A stretch of DNA of 64,000 nt from Gammaproteobacteria bacterium (GTDB lineage: Bacteria > Pseudomonadota > Gammaproteobacteria > Eutrophobiales > Eutrophobiaceae), in contig JAURNW010000011.1 of the NCBI GenBank assembly GCA_030829985.1, positions 1-64,000 of the forward strand, given 5' to 3'. Shown piece by piece: positions 1 to 8,935 of the stretch. How positions within the stretch are numbered: the first letter of the stretch is position 1; each line of letters opens with the position of its first letter. The notes below the pieces were generated by a model. That model ran no database searches and was not told the origin of the DNA. It saw only the letters and a program-made list of their open reading frames with translations. The position numbers were made by a program, and so were the translations under genes.

Positions 1-199
1 GCTTTCCCCCGTAGGGCGTATGCGGTATTAGCAACCGTTTCCGATTGTTGTCCCCCGCTACTGGGCAGATTCCTAAGCATTACTCACCCGTCCGCCACTC
101 GTCAGCAGAGAAGCAAGCTTCTCTCTGTTACCGTTCGACTTGCATGTGTTAAGCATGCCGCCAGCGTTCAATCTGAGCCATGATCAAACTCTTCAGTTT
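1..199 (-). rRNA. rrs: 16S ribosomal RNA, 5' end (partial)
   Basis: Read on the minus strand, the sequence begins AAACTGAAGAGTTTGATC and continues through the universal 27F region (GATCATGGCTCAG) at about 169-186. It then runs through the V1 loop and the conserved GGCGGACGGGTGAGTAA block to the window edge. The gene therefore starts near 199 and runs off the left end, so only its first ~200 nt are present. The V1 hairpin near 108-128 (GAGAAGC/GCTTCTC) resembles many gammaproteobacteria. The 23S, 5S and any spacer tRNAs lie outside the window. Confidence 0.97.
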
Positions 200-400
200 A
201 AAAATGTATGCTGCTTATGGCAGCAAATCTTGGCTCGATGATTACTGTAAAAAATTACTACGTGTTTAGACGTTACAATTAATTAAGCTTTCACCGATAA
301 TCTTAATGGTGAAACAAGCCATCAACGTAAGCGCCCACACAAATTACTTGATCAGAAATTGTTAAAGAACAGGGTTGGATACCCCCAACCGGGAAGCGGC
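200..400 (-). other. rrn transcribed leader with boxA antiterminator
   Basis: Between the rrn promoter and the 16S start lies a leader of about 195 nt. It holds a boxA-like antitermination element TGTTCTTTAACA (minus strand, about 360-371), close to the E. coli rrn leader boxA. Just upstream of it is a short hairpin GGTTGG/CCAACC (373-378 with 385-390). I see no gene in it. Together with the promoter region this fills the long non-coding stretch between 16S and the ankyrin gene. Confidence 0.75.
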
Positions 401-428
401 ATTATACAGATCACTTAACCTCGGTCAA
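401..428 (-). promoter_or_regulatory. rrn operon promoter
   Basis: On the minus strand there is a -35 box TTGACC (423-428), a 16-bp spacer and a perfect -10 box TATAAT (401-406). A G/C-rich stretch GCCGCTTCCCGG follows where a stringent-type discriminator would lie. The bases further upstream (about 429-455) read as an A/T-rich tract with a run of eight A, as expected for an UP element. Transcription should start near 394 and read into 16S. Confidence 0.85.
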
Positions 429-535
429 CAAATCTTTACATTTTTTTTACGGCTGTTTAAGTAGCTGTTTTATATATAAATAATTAATTTTCAAAATAAC
501 AATTCAAGGCTTTTGATTTCTCCTAACCTGCAGTA

Positions 536-1360
536 TTACTTGCTTAGAATTTTGATGATTTTTTTATGACCGTATTGTTTGGCTATATCACGTGCCTTCA
601 TCCCGTTTGTCAGTGCAATATCTTTATTGGCACCTGCTTCGAGTAAAGCATTCACAAATGTTTCATCTCCGTTCCTCGCAGCATCAATCAATGCAGTCCA
701 ACCCTGACTATGCTGAATATTTGGGTTTGCGCCTTTTTCAAGCAACAACAAACCTAACTCAGTGAAGCCCCGATCAGCGGCCATTATCAAGGGCGTAAGT
801 CGACCATTATCATGGGCATCTAAATCAGCGCCATAAGCTAGTAATCGTTTAGCCGCTTCAATATGATTTTTTTCAGTTGCATACTGTAATGCTGTTCGTT
901 TTGCAGAGCCGCGTTTATTAGGTTCAGCACCTTGCGTAAACAGTAAGTCAATAATTTCGACACTTCCACGAGATGCAGCAAGCATAATTGGTGTCATACC
1001 ATTCACTACACTATTAATAGCTTGTTTATCTAAGGATGCGAGTTGTTGCGCAATATCATCTGCGGTGCCGTTAATTACGAGTTGATGGATATTACCCGTT
1101 AAAGCCAATTCAGCAGAGTCTTGAGTATTAGTAGTAGCCTCTATTCTTGTGGCTGTCTCTGCATCATATTGAGATTTTTTAAATTCCGGCCATACGTAAA
1201 TAAATAAAAAATAAATAAACGCTAATGTAAATAGAGGTAGTAGGGGAATACGATTTGTTGGATTACGCTCAACTACAAGATCATCCTCATCACTATAAAG
1301 GTAGTTAAAATCTATCTGCTTTGCCTTATTGTTTTGACATTGAGCAAGTATACTCGCCAT
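536..1360 (-). CDS. membrane-anchored ankyrin-repeat protein
   Basis: A 274-residue protein with a short cytoplasmic-looking N-terminus, one hydrophobic segment at about residues 39-58, and a C-terminal domain of roughly five ankyrin repeats (about 118-272). Diagnostic pieces are NGMTPIMLAASRGSVEII, RTALQYATEKNHIEAAKRLL, TPLIMAADRGFTELGLLLL and GWTALIDAARNGDETFV. Ankyrin repeats mediate protein-protein contacts, but the partner cannot be told from sequence. The ATG lies 22 bases after the tyrS stop on the same strand, so it is probably co-transcribed with tyrS. No good Shine-Dalgarno sequence is seen. The next element downstream is the oppositely placed rrn promoter region, with no obvious terminator between. 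Confidence 0.85.
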   Translation of the reverse strand: MASILAQCQNNKAKQIDFNYLYSDEDDLVVERNPTNRIPLLPLFTLAFIYFLFIYVWPEFKKSQYDAETATRIEATTNTQDSAELALTGNIHQLVINGTADDIAQQLASLDKQAINSVVNGMTPIMLAASRGSVEIIDLLFTQGAEPNKRGSAKRTALQYATEKNHIEAAKRLLAYGADLDAHDNGRLTPLIMAADRGFTELGLLLLEKGANPNIQHSQGWTALIDAARNGDETFVNALLEAGANKDIALTNGMKARDIAKQYGHKKIIKILSK

Positions 1361-1382
1361 AAATAAGTTAATTATATAGACA

Positions 1383-2582
1383 CTAAATTAAAGTTACTTT
1401 AGCAAACTTACGTTTCCCTACCTGCATCACAGCGCAAAGATCCTTTTTAAACAACTGCTTACTGTCTTCTACTCGCTCACCATCGATTTTGACAGCACCT
1501 TGTTTTACCATGCGATGCGCATCGGAAGTACTGTCCACTAAACCTGCTTCTTTAAGAATATTCGCAAAAGACATTCCTTCTGCGCCGACTTTGATATCTA
1601 CCTCTGGCATATCGTCTGGAATTGCATTGTTGCTAAACCGATTAATAAAATCAGCCTGTGCGTTTGCGGCTGCTTTAGCATCATGAAACCGGGCAATAAT
1701 CTCTTCTGCTAACTTGAATTTTATATCTCTCGGATTTTCACCTTGTTCGATTTGATTTTTGAAGCTATTAATTTCTTCTAATGGTCTAAAACTTAATAAT
1801 TCAAAATAACGCCACATCAATTCATCAGAAACAGACATTATCTTGCCGAACATCTCATTCGGTGGCTCATCGATGCCAATGTAGTTACCTAAAGATTTTG
1901 ACATTTTCTGAACACCGTCTAGCCCCTCCAGTATCGGCATTGTTAAAACCACCTGTGGTGCTTTACCATTTGCCTCCTGAAGTTGTCTGCCAACTAGAAG
2001 ATTAAATTTTTGATCAGTGCCACCCAATTCAACATCTGCGCCCAAAGCAACCGAGTCATATCCTTGAACAAGCGGGTAAAGGAATTCATGAATCGCAATC
2101 GACTGGTTTGATTTATAACGCTTATTAAAATCGTCGCGCTCCAGCATACGTGCCACGGTATAGTTTGATGCAAGTCTGACTATATCAGCTGCATTCATCT
2201 TATCCATCCAGGTAGAATTAAATGCAACTTCGGTTTGTTCAGGATCCAGAATTTTAAATATTTGTTCCTGATATGTTTCAGAGTTCTCTTTGATTTGTTC
2301 AGGCGTTAAGGGTGGACGCGTAGCACTTTTCCCGGATGGATCACCAATCATCCCGGTAAAATCACCAATCAGGAAAATAACCTTATGACCAAGTAACTGA
2401 AATTGTCGTAATTTATTGATAAGAACTGTATGACCCAGGTGCAAATCAGGCGCTGTGGGATCGAAACCAGCTTTTATTCGTAACGGTTTACCCGTCTCTA
2501 GTTTCTTCTTGAGTTCATCTTCAAGTAGGATTTCATCAGCCCCTCTGGCTATCAAATCCAACGCTTCTTGTACCTTAGTCAT
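1383..2582 (-). CDS. tyrS: tyrosyl-tRNA synthetase
   Basis: Charges tRNA-Tyr with tyrosine in the cytoplasm. The 399-residue length and sequence fit the bacterial TyrRS subgroup found in Haemophilus and Pseudomonas. Class I signatures are visible: HLGH at 48-51 (HIGH motif) and KMSKS at 226-230. The C-terminal ~60 residues form an S4-type RNA-binding domain ([23 protein letters not shown]). A strong ribosome site AGAGGAAGG precedes the ATG. It is divergent from the M23 peptidase gene, and the ankyrin gene follows it. Confidence 0.97.
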   Translation of the reverse strand: MTKVQEALDLIARGADEILLEDELKKKLETGKPLRIKAGFDPTAPDLHLGHTVLINKLRQFQLLGHKVIFLIGDFTGMIGDPSGKSATRPPLTPEQIKENSETYQEQIFKILDPEQTEVAFNSTWMDKMNAADIVRLASNYTVARMLERDDFNKRYKSNQSIAIHEFLYPLVQGYDSVALGADVELGGTDQKFNLLVGRQLQEANGKAPQVVLTMPILEGLDGVQKMSKSLGNYIGIDEPPNEMFGKIMSVSDELMWRYFELLSFRPLEEINSFKNQIEQGENPRDIKFKLAEEIIARFHDAKAAANAQADFINRFSNNAIPDDMPEVDIKVGAEGMSFANILKEAGLVDSTSDAHRMVKQGAVKIDGERVEDSKQLFKKDLCAVMQVGKRKFAKVTLI

Positions 2583-2732
2583 ACCTTCCTCTGAGTCATT
2601 TTAAAACGCGCGTAGCTTATCATGTCATCAATTTATCCGCAGTGAGCAATTCAATCATTGACGAGTGTAAATTCAAAAGTTATTGTTATCAAAATTTACT
2701 TAGGATTAACGGTGACTTACAGAGTCTATATC

Positions 2733-4238
2733 ATGAAAGACTATAAGGATGGGCCAGTAACGTCACGCGTTCGCTCAAACTGGTCATGGGTGGCTTTTCT
2801 ATTCAGTTTCAGCCTGATTCTGATATCAGCCTGGTATATCGTTAATAGTTTACCCCTAAAACCTGCTGATACTTTGAATAACACGCAAGCAAAATCCGAG
2901 ACTACAGCTATACAAGAAATATATGTTACGGAGCAACAGGCCAAACCAGTGCCTTTTATTGAAGCAGCGCCCGTAAATGAAACTCCAATAAACCACGCTG
3001 AATCAAGCAGAATTATCCAAGCAACAGCTTTGCCAGATACAACTGCTATTGAAGAAACTTTTCCAGAGCCTTTTGAGCAAGAATCAAATGAACTGATACA
3101 ACAACAGGTTACTGTAAAGTCCGGAGATAGTCTGGCATTGATATTCTCAAGACTCGGTTTAAGCCCGAGAACACTTTACAATATTATGTCGCTTGGTAAA
3201 GAAGCGGCTCGATTAAAAAGATTACGGCCTGGACAAATATTAAATTTCCATTTCAATGAAAATGAATTAACTGCACTGGAATATGAAGTCGACCTCACCA
3301 ATACACTTTTAATCACTAAAAATGATGATGATTATCAAGCTGAGTTAAAACATGTAGTCCTCGAACCAGTTGTAAAACACGCCAAAGCGATTATTAATGA
3401 CTCCCTCTTTTTATCTGGAAAAAGAGCGGGCTTGTCGGATAATTTGATCATGCAATTAGTCTCTATCTATGGTTGGGATATCGATTTTGCACTTGATATT
3501 CGTGAAGGCGATTCTTTTACACTGATCTATGAAGAACAATATAAAAATGGTGTCAAAGTAACTGATGGGCCTATTATTGCTGCTGAGTTTGTTAATCGTG
3601 GTACTCCATTACGAGCCGTTCGTTATACGCATGAAGATGGACATAGTGATTATTACGCCGAGAATGGCGATGCCATGCGTAAAGCTTTCCTGAGGACACC
3701 CGTTGAATTAGCCCGAATTAGTTCACGTTTCAATCTAAGCAGAAAGCATCCTATACTGAATAAAATAAGAGCCCATAAAGGTGTTGATTATGCCGCTGCA
3801 ACGGGCACACCAATCAAAGCGACCGGAGATGGTGTAGTCGCTCTGGCGGGTAGAAAAGGTGGCTACGGAAATACTGTGATACTAAAGCATGGTGGCAAGT
3901 ACAGTACCCTTTATGCACACATGCATAAGTATGCCAGTGGCATACGGAGCGGGAAACGTGTTAAACAGGGCCAAATTATTGGTTATGTTGGGAAAAGTGG
4001 GCTTGCCACAGGATCTCATCTGCATTATGAGTTCCGGGTTAATGGTGTTCATCGAAATCCGCTTACTGTGAAATTACCCAAAGTTGAATCAATTAACAAA
4101 AATGCCCTTCCTGAATTTTTACAGACAATAAACCCCATGATTGCTGAGTTGGCTCGATTGACTGGAAGACGCTCACTCGCTGCACAAGAAACGAAGATGC
4201 TGTCAAAAAAGCCAAGTCCCTTAATGGAAGACGGCTAG
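2733..4238 (+). CDS. M23-family peptidoglycan DD-metalloendopeptidase with LysM/OapA-type domain
   Basis: Predicted inner-membrane-anchored periplasmic murein hydrolase of 501 residues. It has a single N-terminal membrane segment (about 19-38), a low-complexity linker, a LysM/OapA-like domain (about 125-172: VKSGDSLALIFSRLGLS...LRPGQIL), and a C-terminal M23 lysostaphin-like domain. Zinc ligands are visible as H348 and D352 in HKGVDYA and the HxH at 429-431 (HLHYEF). This is the MepM/YebA architecture, whose relatives cleave D-Ala-mDAP cross-links. I chose the ATG at 2733; an in-frame TTG at 2658 would add 25 residues without a better ribosome site. anmK follows, consistent with cell-wall turnover. 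Confidence 0.93.
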   Translation: MKDYKDGPVTSRVRSNWSWVAFLFSFSLILISAWYIVNSLPLKPADTLNNTQAKSETTAIQEIYVTEQQAKPVPFIEAAPVNETPINHAESSRIIQATALPDTTAIEETFPEPFEQESNELIQQQVTVKSGDSLALIFSRLGLSPRTLYNIMSLGKEAARLKRLRPGQILNFHFNENELTALEYEVDLTNTLLITKNDDDYQAELKHVVLEPVVKHAKAIINDSLFLSGKRAGLSDNLIMQLVSIYGWDIDFALDIREGDSFTLIYEEQYKNGVKVTDGPIIAAEFVNRGTPLRAVRYTHEDGHSDYYAENGDAMRKAFLRTPVELARISSRFNLSRKHPILNKIRAHKGVDYAAATGTPIKATGDGVVALAGRKGGYGNTVILKHGGKYSTLYAHMHKYASGIRSGKRVKQGQIIGYVGKSGLATGSHLHYEFRVNGVHRNPLTVKLPKVESINKNALPEFLQTINPMIAELARLTGRRSLAAQETKMLSKKPSPLMEDG

Positions 4239-4277
4239 CATTTCTAATCCCCATGTAATTATGTCTATAGTATCGTC

Positions 4278-5366
4278 ATGTACTACATAGGACTCATGTC
4301 GGGGACCAGTATGGATGCAATAGATACTGCTCTGGTTGAGTTTGACAATAAAGCGATTCTAAAAACTTACCGTGAATACCCAATAGAAAACTCTCTTCGA
4401 CATCAAATAAGATTAATAAATGAGAAAAGTGATCTAGGACACATTGCCGATCTGGATCATGAATTGGGTCATTTATTTGCAAACGCCGTAAACGATTTAT
4501 TAGAAGAAGCAGAAATAAATTCCGATAAAGTCATCGCTATTGGCAGTCATGGTCAAACAATATTACATAAACCAGACGCCACTCATAAAACATCAATACA
4601 AATCTCAGACCCCAATGTCATTTGCGCTGAAACTGGCATTACAACCGTAGCAGACTTTCGAAGAATGGATATGGCTCATGGTGGACAAGGTGCACCATTA
4701 GCCAGTGCTTTTCATCAATATCAATTCGAGCATAAAAATAAATCCATAGTCATCCTTAATATAGGGGGGATGGCTAATTTATCGTTACTATCAAATAGTG
4801 ATGTCATTGGATTCGATACCGGCCCAGGGAATGCATTGCTGGATGACTGGACTCAACAAAATCTAGGCAAAGAATATGATGCAAATGGTGAATGGGCAAA
4901 ACAAGGAGAGTGTCACCAAAAATTATTAGGTGCCATGTTAACTGATAATTATTTCGCGTTACCCGCACCCAAGAGCACCGGACGGGAGTATTTTAATATC
5001 GCCTGGTTAAATAATTACCTAAACACGGTTGATGCTGATATTGCACCTGAAGACATTCAAGCAACGCTATTACAATTAAGCAGTATAACAATTTGCGATG
5101 CGATTAAAACTTCATCGAAAAAAATTGATGAGGTAATTGCCTGTGGCGGTGGAGCTTATAACGAGTTGCTGATGAAAACTTTGCAAAGCATGTTAGGAAA
5201 TACTCCTTTGGTAACAACTGAAAAATACGGCTTAACACCTAACTGCATTGAAGCAGTAACGTTCGCCTGGTTAGCAAAACAACGAATTGAAAACAAACCG
5301 GCAAATCTACCCAGTGTAACTGGTGCTAATAAGAAAGTGCTGCTTGGAGGAGTTTACTCCAGGTGA
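4278..5366 (+). CDS. anmK: anhydro-N-acetylmuramic acid kinase
   Basis: Phosphorylates and opens 1,6-anhydro-MurNAc to MurNAc-6-phosphate during peptidoglycan recycling. The 362-residue length is typical. Family motifs seen are GLMSGTSMDAID (5-16, phosphate/substrate loop), GSHGQTILHKP, the ADFRRMDMAHGGQGAPL block and GFDTGPGNALLDDW. It lies 39 bases after the M23 hydrolase gene on the same strand, so a murein cutting enzyme and a murein recycling enzyme probably share a transcript. It is convergent with erpA, and no terminator hairpin was recognised in the 28-base gap. Confidence 0.96.
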   Translation: MYYIGLMSGTSMDAIDTALVEFDNKAILKTYREYPIENSLRHQIRLINEKSDLGHIADLDHELGHLFANAVNDLLEEAEINSDKVIAIGSHGQTILHKPDATHKTSIQISDPNVICAETGITTVADFRRMDMAHGGQGAPLASAFHQYQFEHKNKSIVILNIGGMANLSLLSNSDVIGFDTGPGNALLDDWTQQNLGKEYDANGEWAKQGECHQKLLGAMLTDNYFALPAPKSTGREYFNIAWLNNYLNTVDADIAPEDIQATLLQLSSITICDAIKTSSKKIDEVIACGGGAYNELLMKTLQSMLGNTPLVTTEKYGLTPNCIEAVTFAWLAKQRIENKPANLPSVTGANKKVLLGGVYSR

Positions 5367-5394
5367 TCGTTTCGGAAATTATAGTGTCGAAAAT

Positions 5395-5748
5395 CTAAAC
5401 CGAGAAGGATGAACCACAACCACAAGTGGTTTGTGCGTTTGGATTACGAATAACAAATTGTGCTCCTTCCATCCCTTCGGAATAATCGATCTCGGCACCT
5501 GTTAAGTATTGAAAACTCATAGGATCAACCAATAACTTCACACCGTCATTCTCAACAACAGTATCACCTTCGGCAACTTCTTCATCAAAAGTAAATCCAT
5601 ATTGAAAACCGGAACAACCACCACCGGAAATAAACACTCGTAACTTCAATGCATCATTGCCTTCTTCTTCAATGAGCTCTTTAACCTTGCTGGCTGCTGC
5701 CTCACTAAAGATAAGTGGACTTGGTATTGCTTCTTCAACTGAACTCAT
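5395..5748 (-). CDS. erpA: iron-sulfur cluster insertion protein ErpA
   Basis: A-type Fe-S carrier of 117 residues that delivers clusters to apo-proteins. The three cluster-binding cysteines are present: C45 in [11 protein letters not shown], and C109 and C111 in the C-terminal [11 protein letters not shown]. The [14 protein letters not shown] context and the [12 protein letters not shown] segment are typical of ErpA rather than IscA or SufA. It is the last gene of a minus-strand series argC, DUF6776, bactofilin, erpA with gaps of 10-26 bases. Confidence 0.95.
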   Translation of the reverse strand: MSSVEEAIPSPLIFSEAAASKVKELIEEEGNDALKLRVFISGGGCSGFQYGFTFDEEVAEGDTVVENDGVKLLVDPMSFQYLTGAEIDYSEGMEGAQFVIRNPNAQTTCGCGSSFSV

Positions 5749-5774
5749 AATTTTATTCCAATTTAGTAATTTAT

Positions 5775-6191
5775 TTATTCGCCCGCTTCTAGTGGATCAC
5801 CGTGCCCAATAGCCAATGGTGAATCTGCCGGTTCAAGCGAATGAACCAATTTCCCATTCACTTCTGCACCAATCGCCATCTCTATAAGATTATAGTACAC
5901 ATTACCTGTGACTCTTGCCTTTGATGCAAGTTCCACGTGTTCGCTACCGTGTACATCGCCGATAACCACACCATTTAATACAACATAAGGGACACTCACT
6001 TCGCCTTCGATTGTTCCACACTCGCTGAGTGATAACATAGAACGACCATCATTTTCAGCGATTACATTACCTTTTATTGTGCCGTCCACATGTAGTCCGC
6101 CCGTAAAACGAATATCACCTTGAAGCTCGCTATGTTGTCCCACCAGCGTATCAATACGAGTTGCTTTACGTTTTTTTGATCTTCCGAGCAT
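5775..6191 (-). CDS. bactofilin-family polymer-forming protein
   Basis: A 138-residue protein that is almost entirely the DUF583/bactofilin beta-helical domain (about 15-120). This is recognisable from repeated turns such as [30 protein letters not shown] and [23 protein letters not shown]. Bactofilins assemble into filaments that scaffold cell-wall or polar proteins. The N-terminus is short and basic ([11 protein letters not shown]), as is common. It lies 10 bases downstream of the DUF6776 gene and 26 bases upstream of erpA, consistent with one operon. Confidence 0.92.
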   Translation of the reverse strand: MLGRSKKRKATRIDTLVGQHSELQGDIRFTGGLHVDGTIKGNVIAENDGRSMLSLSECGTIEGEVSVPYVVLNGVVIGDVHGSEHVELASKARVTGNVYYNLIEMAIGAEVNGKLVHSLEPADSPLAIGHGDPLEAGE

Positions 6192-6201
6192 GCTTTACTC
6201 C

Positions 6202-6915
6202 TTAACTTGTATTAGCAGGCCATTCAAAAATTCTCTTTAAAGATGATTTCTTAGCACCTTTTTGCTTCAGGTCAACCACCACCCTTAATGGCGTGAATCC
6301 CTCAGGAAAGTTCAGGTTACCCTCAATTCGTTCAAAGTTCTTAAATTTAATATCACGATTGAGTTTACTACCTGCAGTCACCTGATCCAGAGATAATACC
6401 TGAGATCCAGTCTCATTCATTCCTTCAATAGACATATCCATTATCACTTCAATAATTTTATCACTTTTTGCTACATTGGTTAACACAAGCTTGAAATGAT
6501 AACTTCTCTCCTGCCCGGTAGTTACGATATGAAGCCCTTGAACATTAAGTCCCTTGGAATCAGTTGTTGCGGACATAATACCTTCATAAAACTCTAGTTC
6601 ACCTTTTAGAGTGTACACCTGGTCCTGAAGTAACTGCATTTCATTTTGTAATCTGGCCGCAGCCTCATTATCTATTTGAGTTGAACGCGCAAGAATAGCC
6701 ACTTGTTCCCGCAATAGTTTATTTTCCTGCTCAAGACCTTGATTCGCATCCCACAATAGATTTGTGTCTTCATTTTGTGATAATTGATTCTTGATAAAAT
6801 GCCAGTGACTTAGATCTAATAATATCCATGTAGCAACAGAAATTGTCACACTCAATAACACTACCGCGAGGATGATCTCCATAGGGCGGTGCTTTTTTAT
6901 CACCAGTCTAGGCAT
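6202..6915 (-). CDS. DUF6776-family membrane/coiled-coil protein
   Basis: A protein of 237 residues. It has one N-terminal transmembrane segment after a basic patch (PRLVIKKHRPMEIIL), a coiled-coil-like stretch (EQENKLLREQVAIL and the following heptads) and a C-terminal beta-rich domain. I recognise this as the DUF6776 type found before bactofilin in many gammaproteobacteria; its function is unknown. I chose the internal ATG at 6915, which leaves a 13-base gap to argC. An upstream in-frame start at 6978 would overlap argC by 50 bases. Its place next to bactofilin suggests a role at the envelope, which is inference only. Confidence 0.85.
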   Translation of the reverse strand: MPRLVIKKHRPMEIILAVVLLSVTISVATWILLDLSHWHFIKNQLSQNEDTNLLWDANQGLEQENKLLREQVAILARSTQIDNEAAARLQNEMQLLQDQVYTLKGELEFYEGIMSATTDSKGLNVQGLHIVTTGQERSYHFKLVLTNVAKSDKIIEVIMDMSIEGMNETGSQVLSLDQVTAGSKLNRDIKFKNFERIEGNLNFPEGFTPLRVVVDLKQKGAKKSSLKRIFEWPANTS

Positions 6916-6928
6916 AAATAGTCTCGCG

Positions 6929-7966
6929 CTAGGGAATAAATGCGGGGATGACCAAACCCGTAGATTCTTCAAGGCCAAGCATAATATTCATATTTTGTAT
7001 CGCCTGCCCAGCCGCACCTTTAACCAGGTTATCAATCACTGACAGTATCACCGTAGGCTGAGATTTATTTTTAGCTGGGTGCACAGAAATTCGGCATAAA
7101 TTTGTCGCCCTGACTGAAACAGTATCAGGATGAGAACCTTCAGGCATGACATCAACAAACTGTTCCTCTGCATAATAAGCAGTATAGTACTTTTGTAATT
7201 CCAGAGACTGATTAATTGATTTGACATATATTGTAGCAAATATGCCTCGATTCATCGGCACTAAATGTGGCACAAAGGTCAAATTAACACTCGATCCAGA
7301 ATTTACATTAGTAAGCGTTTGAATAATTTCGGGCAAATGTCTGTGGCCAGCGACAGAGTAAGCCTTAAAAGATTCAGATATTTCAGTAAATTGTGTAGCA
7401 AGTGCCGCTTTCCTTCCGGCACCGCTCACACCTGATTTTGCATCAGCAATAATATCTTCAGGATCAATCAAACCGTGTTCGATCAATGGCAATAAAGCCA
7501 GCGTAATCGCGGTGGGATAACAACCCGGATTAGCCACCAAACGTGCGTCTTTAATCTGACTTCTATTTAGCTCGGGCAGGCCATATACCGCAATATCAAG
7601 TAATTCCGGGCAAGCATGTTTCTCCTGATACCATTGTTCCCATATTGATGGGTTTGTGATTCTAAAATCTGCCGATAGATCAATAATCTTACAGTTTTGA
7701 TTAAGTAAATTTTGGACATAATGCATTGCGGTCGCATGTGGCGTCGCAAAAAAAACAATATCACACGATTCGAGTTGCTTACTACCATGTTCGACAAACT
7801 CCAGATCAATGTGTGAGCGCAAGCCTGGAAAGACAGCCGCAACAGATTTCCCTTTTTCTGAGTTTGAAGTCACTACTTTTAGCTCAACTGCGTCATGTCC
7901 AGACAACAATCGCAGTAACTCGATACCTGTATAACCTGTAGCACCAACGATACCAACATTAATCAT
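6929..7966 (-). CDS. argC: N-acetyl-gamma-glutamyl-phosphate reductase
   Basis: NADPH-dependent reduction of N-acetylglutamyl phosphate to the semialdehyde in arginine synthesis. The protein has 345 residues. The nucleotide-binding motif GATGYTG sits at 8-14, and the catalytic cysteine is C149 in ANPGCYPT. The C-terminal histidine-containing segment VAGHRHLPE is also present. This is the ~345-residue ArgC type. It heads the minus-strand series running to erpA. Its leader contains two TTGACA promoter-like elements and a strong hairpin. Confidence 0.96.
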   Translation of the reverse strand: MINVGIVGATGYTGIELLRLLSGHDAVELKVVTSNSEKGKSVAAVFPGLRSHIDLEFVEHGSKQLESCDIVFFATPHATAMHYVQNLLNQNCKIIDLSADFRITNPSIWEQWYQEKHACPELLDIAVYGLPELNRSQIKDARLVANPGCYPTAITLALLPLIEHGLIDPEDIIADAKSGVSGAGRKAALATQFTEISESFKAYSVAGHRHLPEIIQTLTNVNSGSSVNLTFVPHLVPMNRGIFATIYVKSINQSLELQKYYTAYYAEEQFVDVMPEGSHPDTVSVRATNLCRISVHPAKNKSQPTVILSVIDNLVKGAAGQAIQNMNIMLGLEESTGLVIPAFIP

Positions 7967-8030
7967 TTTGTTTACCTAAACCGGTTATAATTTATAAAGT
8001 GTGAATCATACGTAGTGGCGGGAAAATAAA

Positions 8031-8048
8031 AAAGCGGCCGAAGCCGCT
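8031..8048 (-). terminator. UUCG-loop terminator-like hairpin in the argC leader
   Basis: On the minus strand AAGCGGC-TTCG-GCCGCTT forms a perfect 7-bp stem closed by the very stable UUCG loop. It runs directly into TTTTATTTT, which has the form of a Rho-independent terminator. It lies 64-82 bases upstream of the argC ATG and downstream of two promoter-like elements, so it could end a short RNA or attenuate argC. I found no leader peptide rich in arginine codons. Confidence 0.7.
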
Positions 8049-8060
8049 TGAATTCGATTT

Positions 8061-8089
8061 TTATTATTATTTTATGAATTAACTGTCAA
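8061..8089 (-). promoter_or_regulatory. promoter-like element, proximal, argC leader
   Basis: Minus strand: TTGACA (8084-8089), a 17-base spacer and TAATAA (8061-8066). The predicted start at about 8054 lies immediately upstream of the hairpin at 8031-8048. The -35 is perfect and the -10 matches four of six positions. An AT-rich context makes a chance match possible. Confidence 0.4.
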
Positions 8090-8108
8090 AGCAGTAAATT
8101 CGAGAAAG

Positions 8109-8137
8109 AGATTAATGCCAGATGAAATACCTGTCAA
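8109..8137 (-). promoter_or_regulatory. promoter-like element, distal, argC leader
   Basis: Minus strand: TTGACA (8132-8137), a 17-base spacer and TAATCT (8109-8114). The predicted start is near 8102. A transcript ended at the 8031-8048 hairpin would be about 75 nt long, and read-through would reach argC. The rest of the 318-base gap between argC and the DUF4126 gene (8138-8284) shows only a weak plus-strand promoter-like TTGCCA-16-TATGTT at 8226-8253. Confidence 0.45.
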
Positions 8138-8284
8138 GAGTTCGCTATAATCACTCAAAATCTAATATCAACATAAAGTTAACTATCTGTTTTTATTAAT
8201 TAAATAGATTTATTACGCGCTATGATTGCCATCCGATATAAATTCGGTATGTTGTTAATAATACGATAAGCGAGAAATACTATT

Positions 8285-8932
8285 ATGGATACAATTCATT
8301 ACATAGCCCTTAGCATGGGCACAGCCTGGGCAAGTGGCATAAATCTATATGCCGCTGTATTTATGCTCGGTTACCTGGGCAGCACCGGTAATGTTGCTTT
8401 ACCGCCGGAATTGATGCTGGTCACTGATCCACTGGTAATGACAGCAGCGGGATTAATGTACTGTGTCGAATTCTTTGCTGATAAAACACCCGGCGTAGAT
8501 ACTGTCTGGGATAGCGTACACACTTTCATTCGCATTCCACTCGGCGCAGTATTAGCGATGAGTGCGGTGGGCGATACAACGCCTGCTGTTGAACTTGCTG
8601 CATTCCTTGTTGGCGGCAGTTTAACGGCAGCGACACACGCAACCAAAGCAGGTGGTCGTGTCATTATCAATTCATCACCCGAACCGGTTAGTAACTGGTT
8701 CACTTCTCTTGGGGAAGATTTTTTAGTCATTACTGGCATGTGGGCGGCGGTGACTCACCCATGGATATTTGTTGTTTTTCTCATCTTTTTTATAATATTG
8801 ATGATCTGGTTACTGCCTAAAATCTGGCGTGGCATTAAATTGATTTTTTCTAAGCTAAGAAATTTTTTTAACGGAAATAGAAATGTTACTGTGCCGACAC
8901 TTGAATCATCGAGCGAGTCTCGTAATGAATAG
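8285..8932 (+). CDS. DUF4126-family integral membrane protein
   Basis: A protein of 215 residues with several hydrophobic segments and a basic C-terminal tail. The opening MGTAWASGINLYAAVFMLGYLG and the later FADKTPGVDTVWDSVHTFIRIPLGAVLA and THATKAGGRVIINSSPEPVSNW are hallmarks of DUF4126. The family's function is unknown. The stop at 8932 is followed after three bases by the TlpA-like gene, and hemJ follows that, so the three are almost certainly one operon. The tail after about residue 190 is short and Ser/Asn-rich. Confidence 0.88.
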   Translation: MDTIHYIALSMGTAWASGINLYAAVFMLGYLGSTGNVALPPELMLVTDPLVMTAAGLMYCVEFFADKTPGVDTVWDSVHTFIRIPLGAVLAMSAVGDTTPAVELAAFLVGGSLTAATHATKAGGRVIINSSPEPVSNWFTSLGEDFLVITGMWAAVTHPWIFVVFLIFFIILMIWLLPKIWRGIKLIFSKLRNFFNGNRNVTVPTLESSSESRNE

Positions 8933-8935
8933 TTC

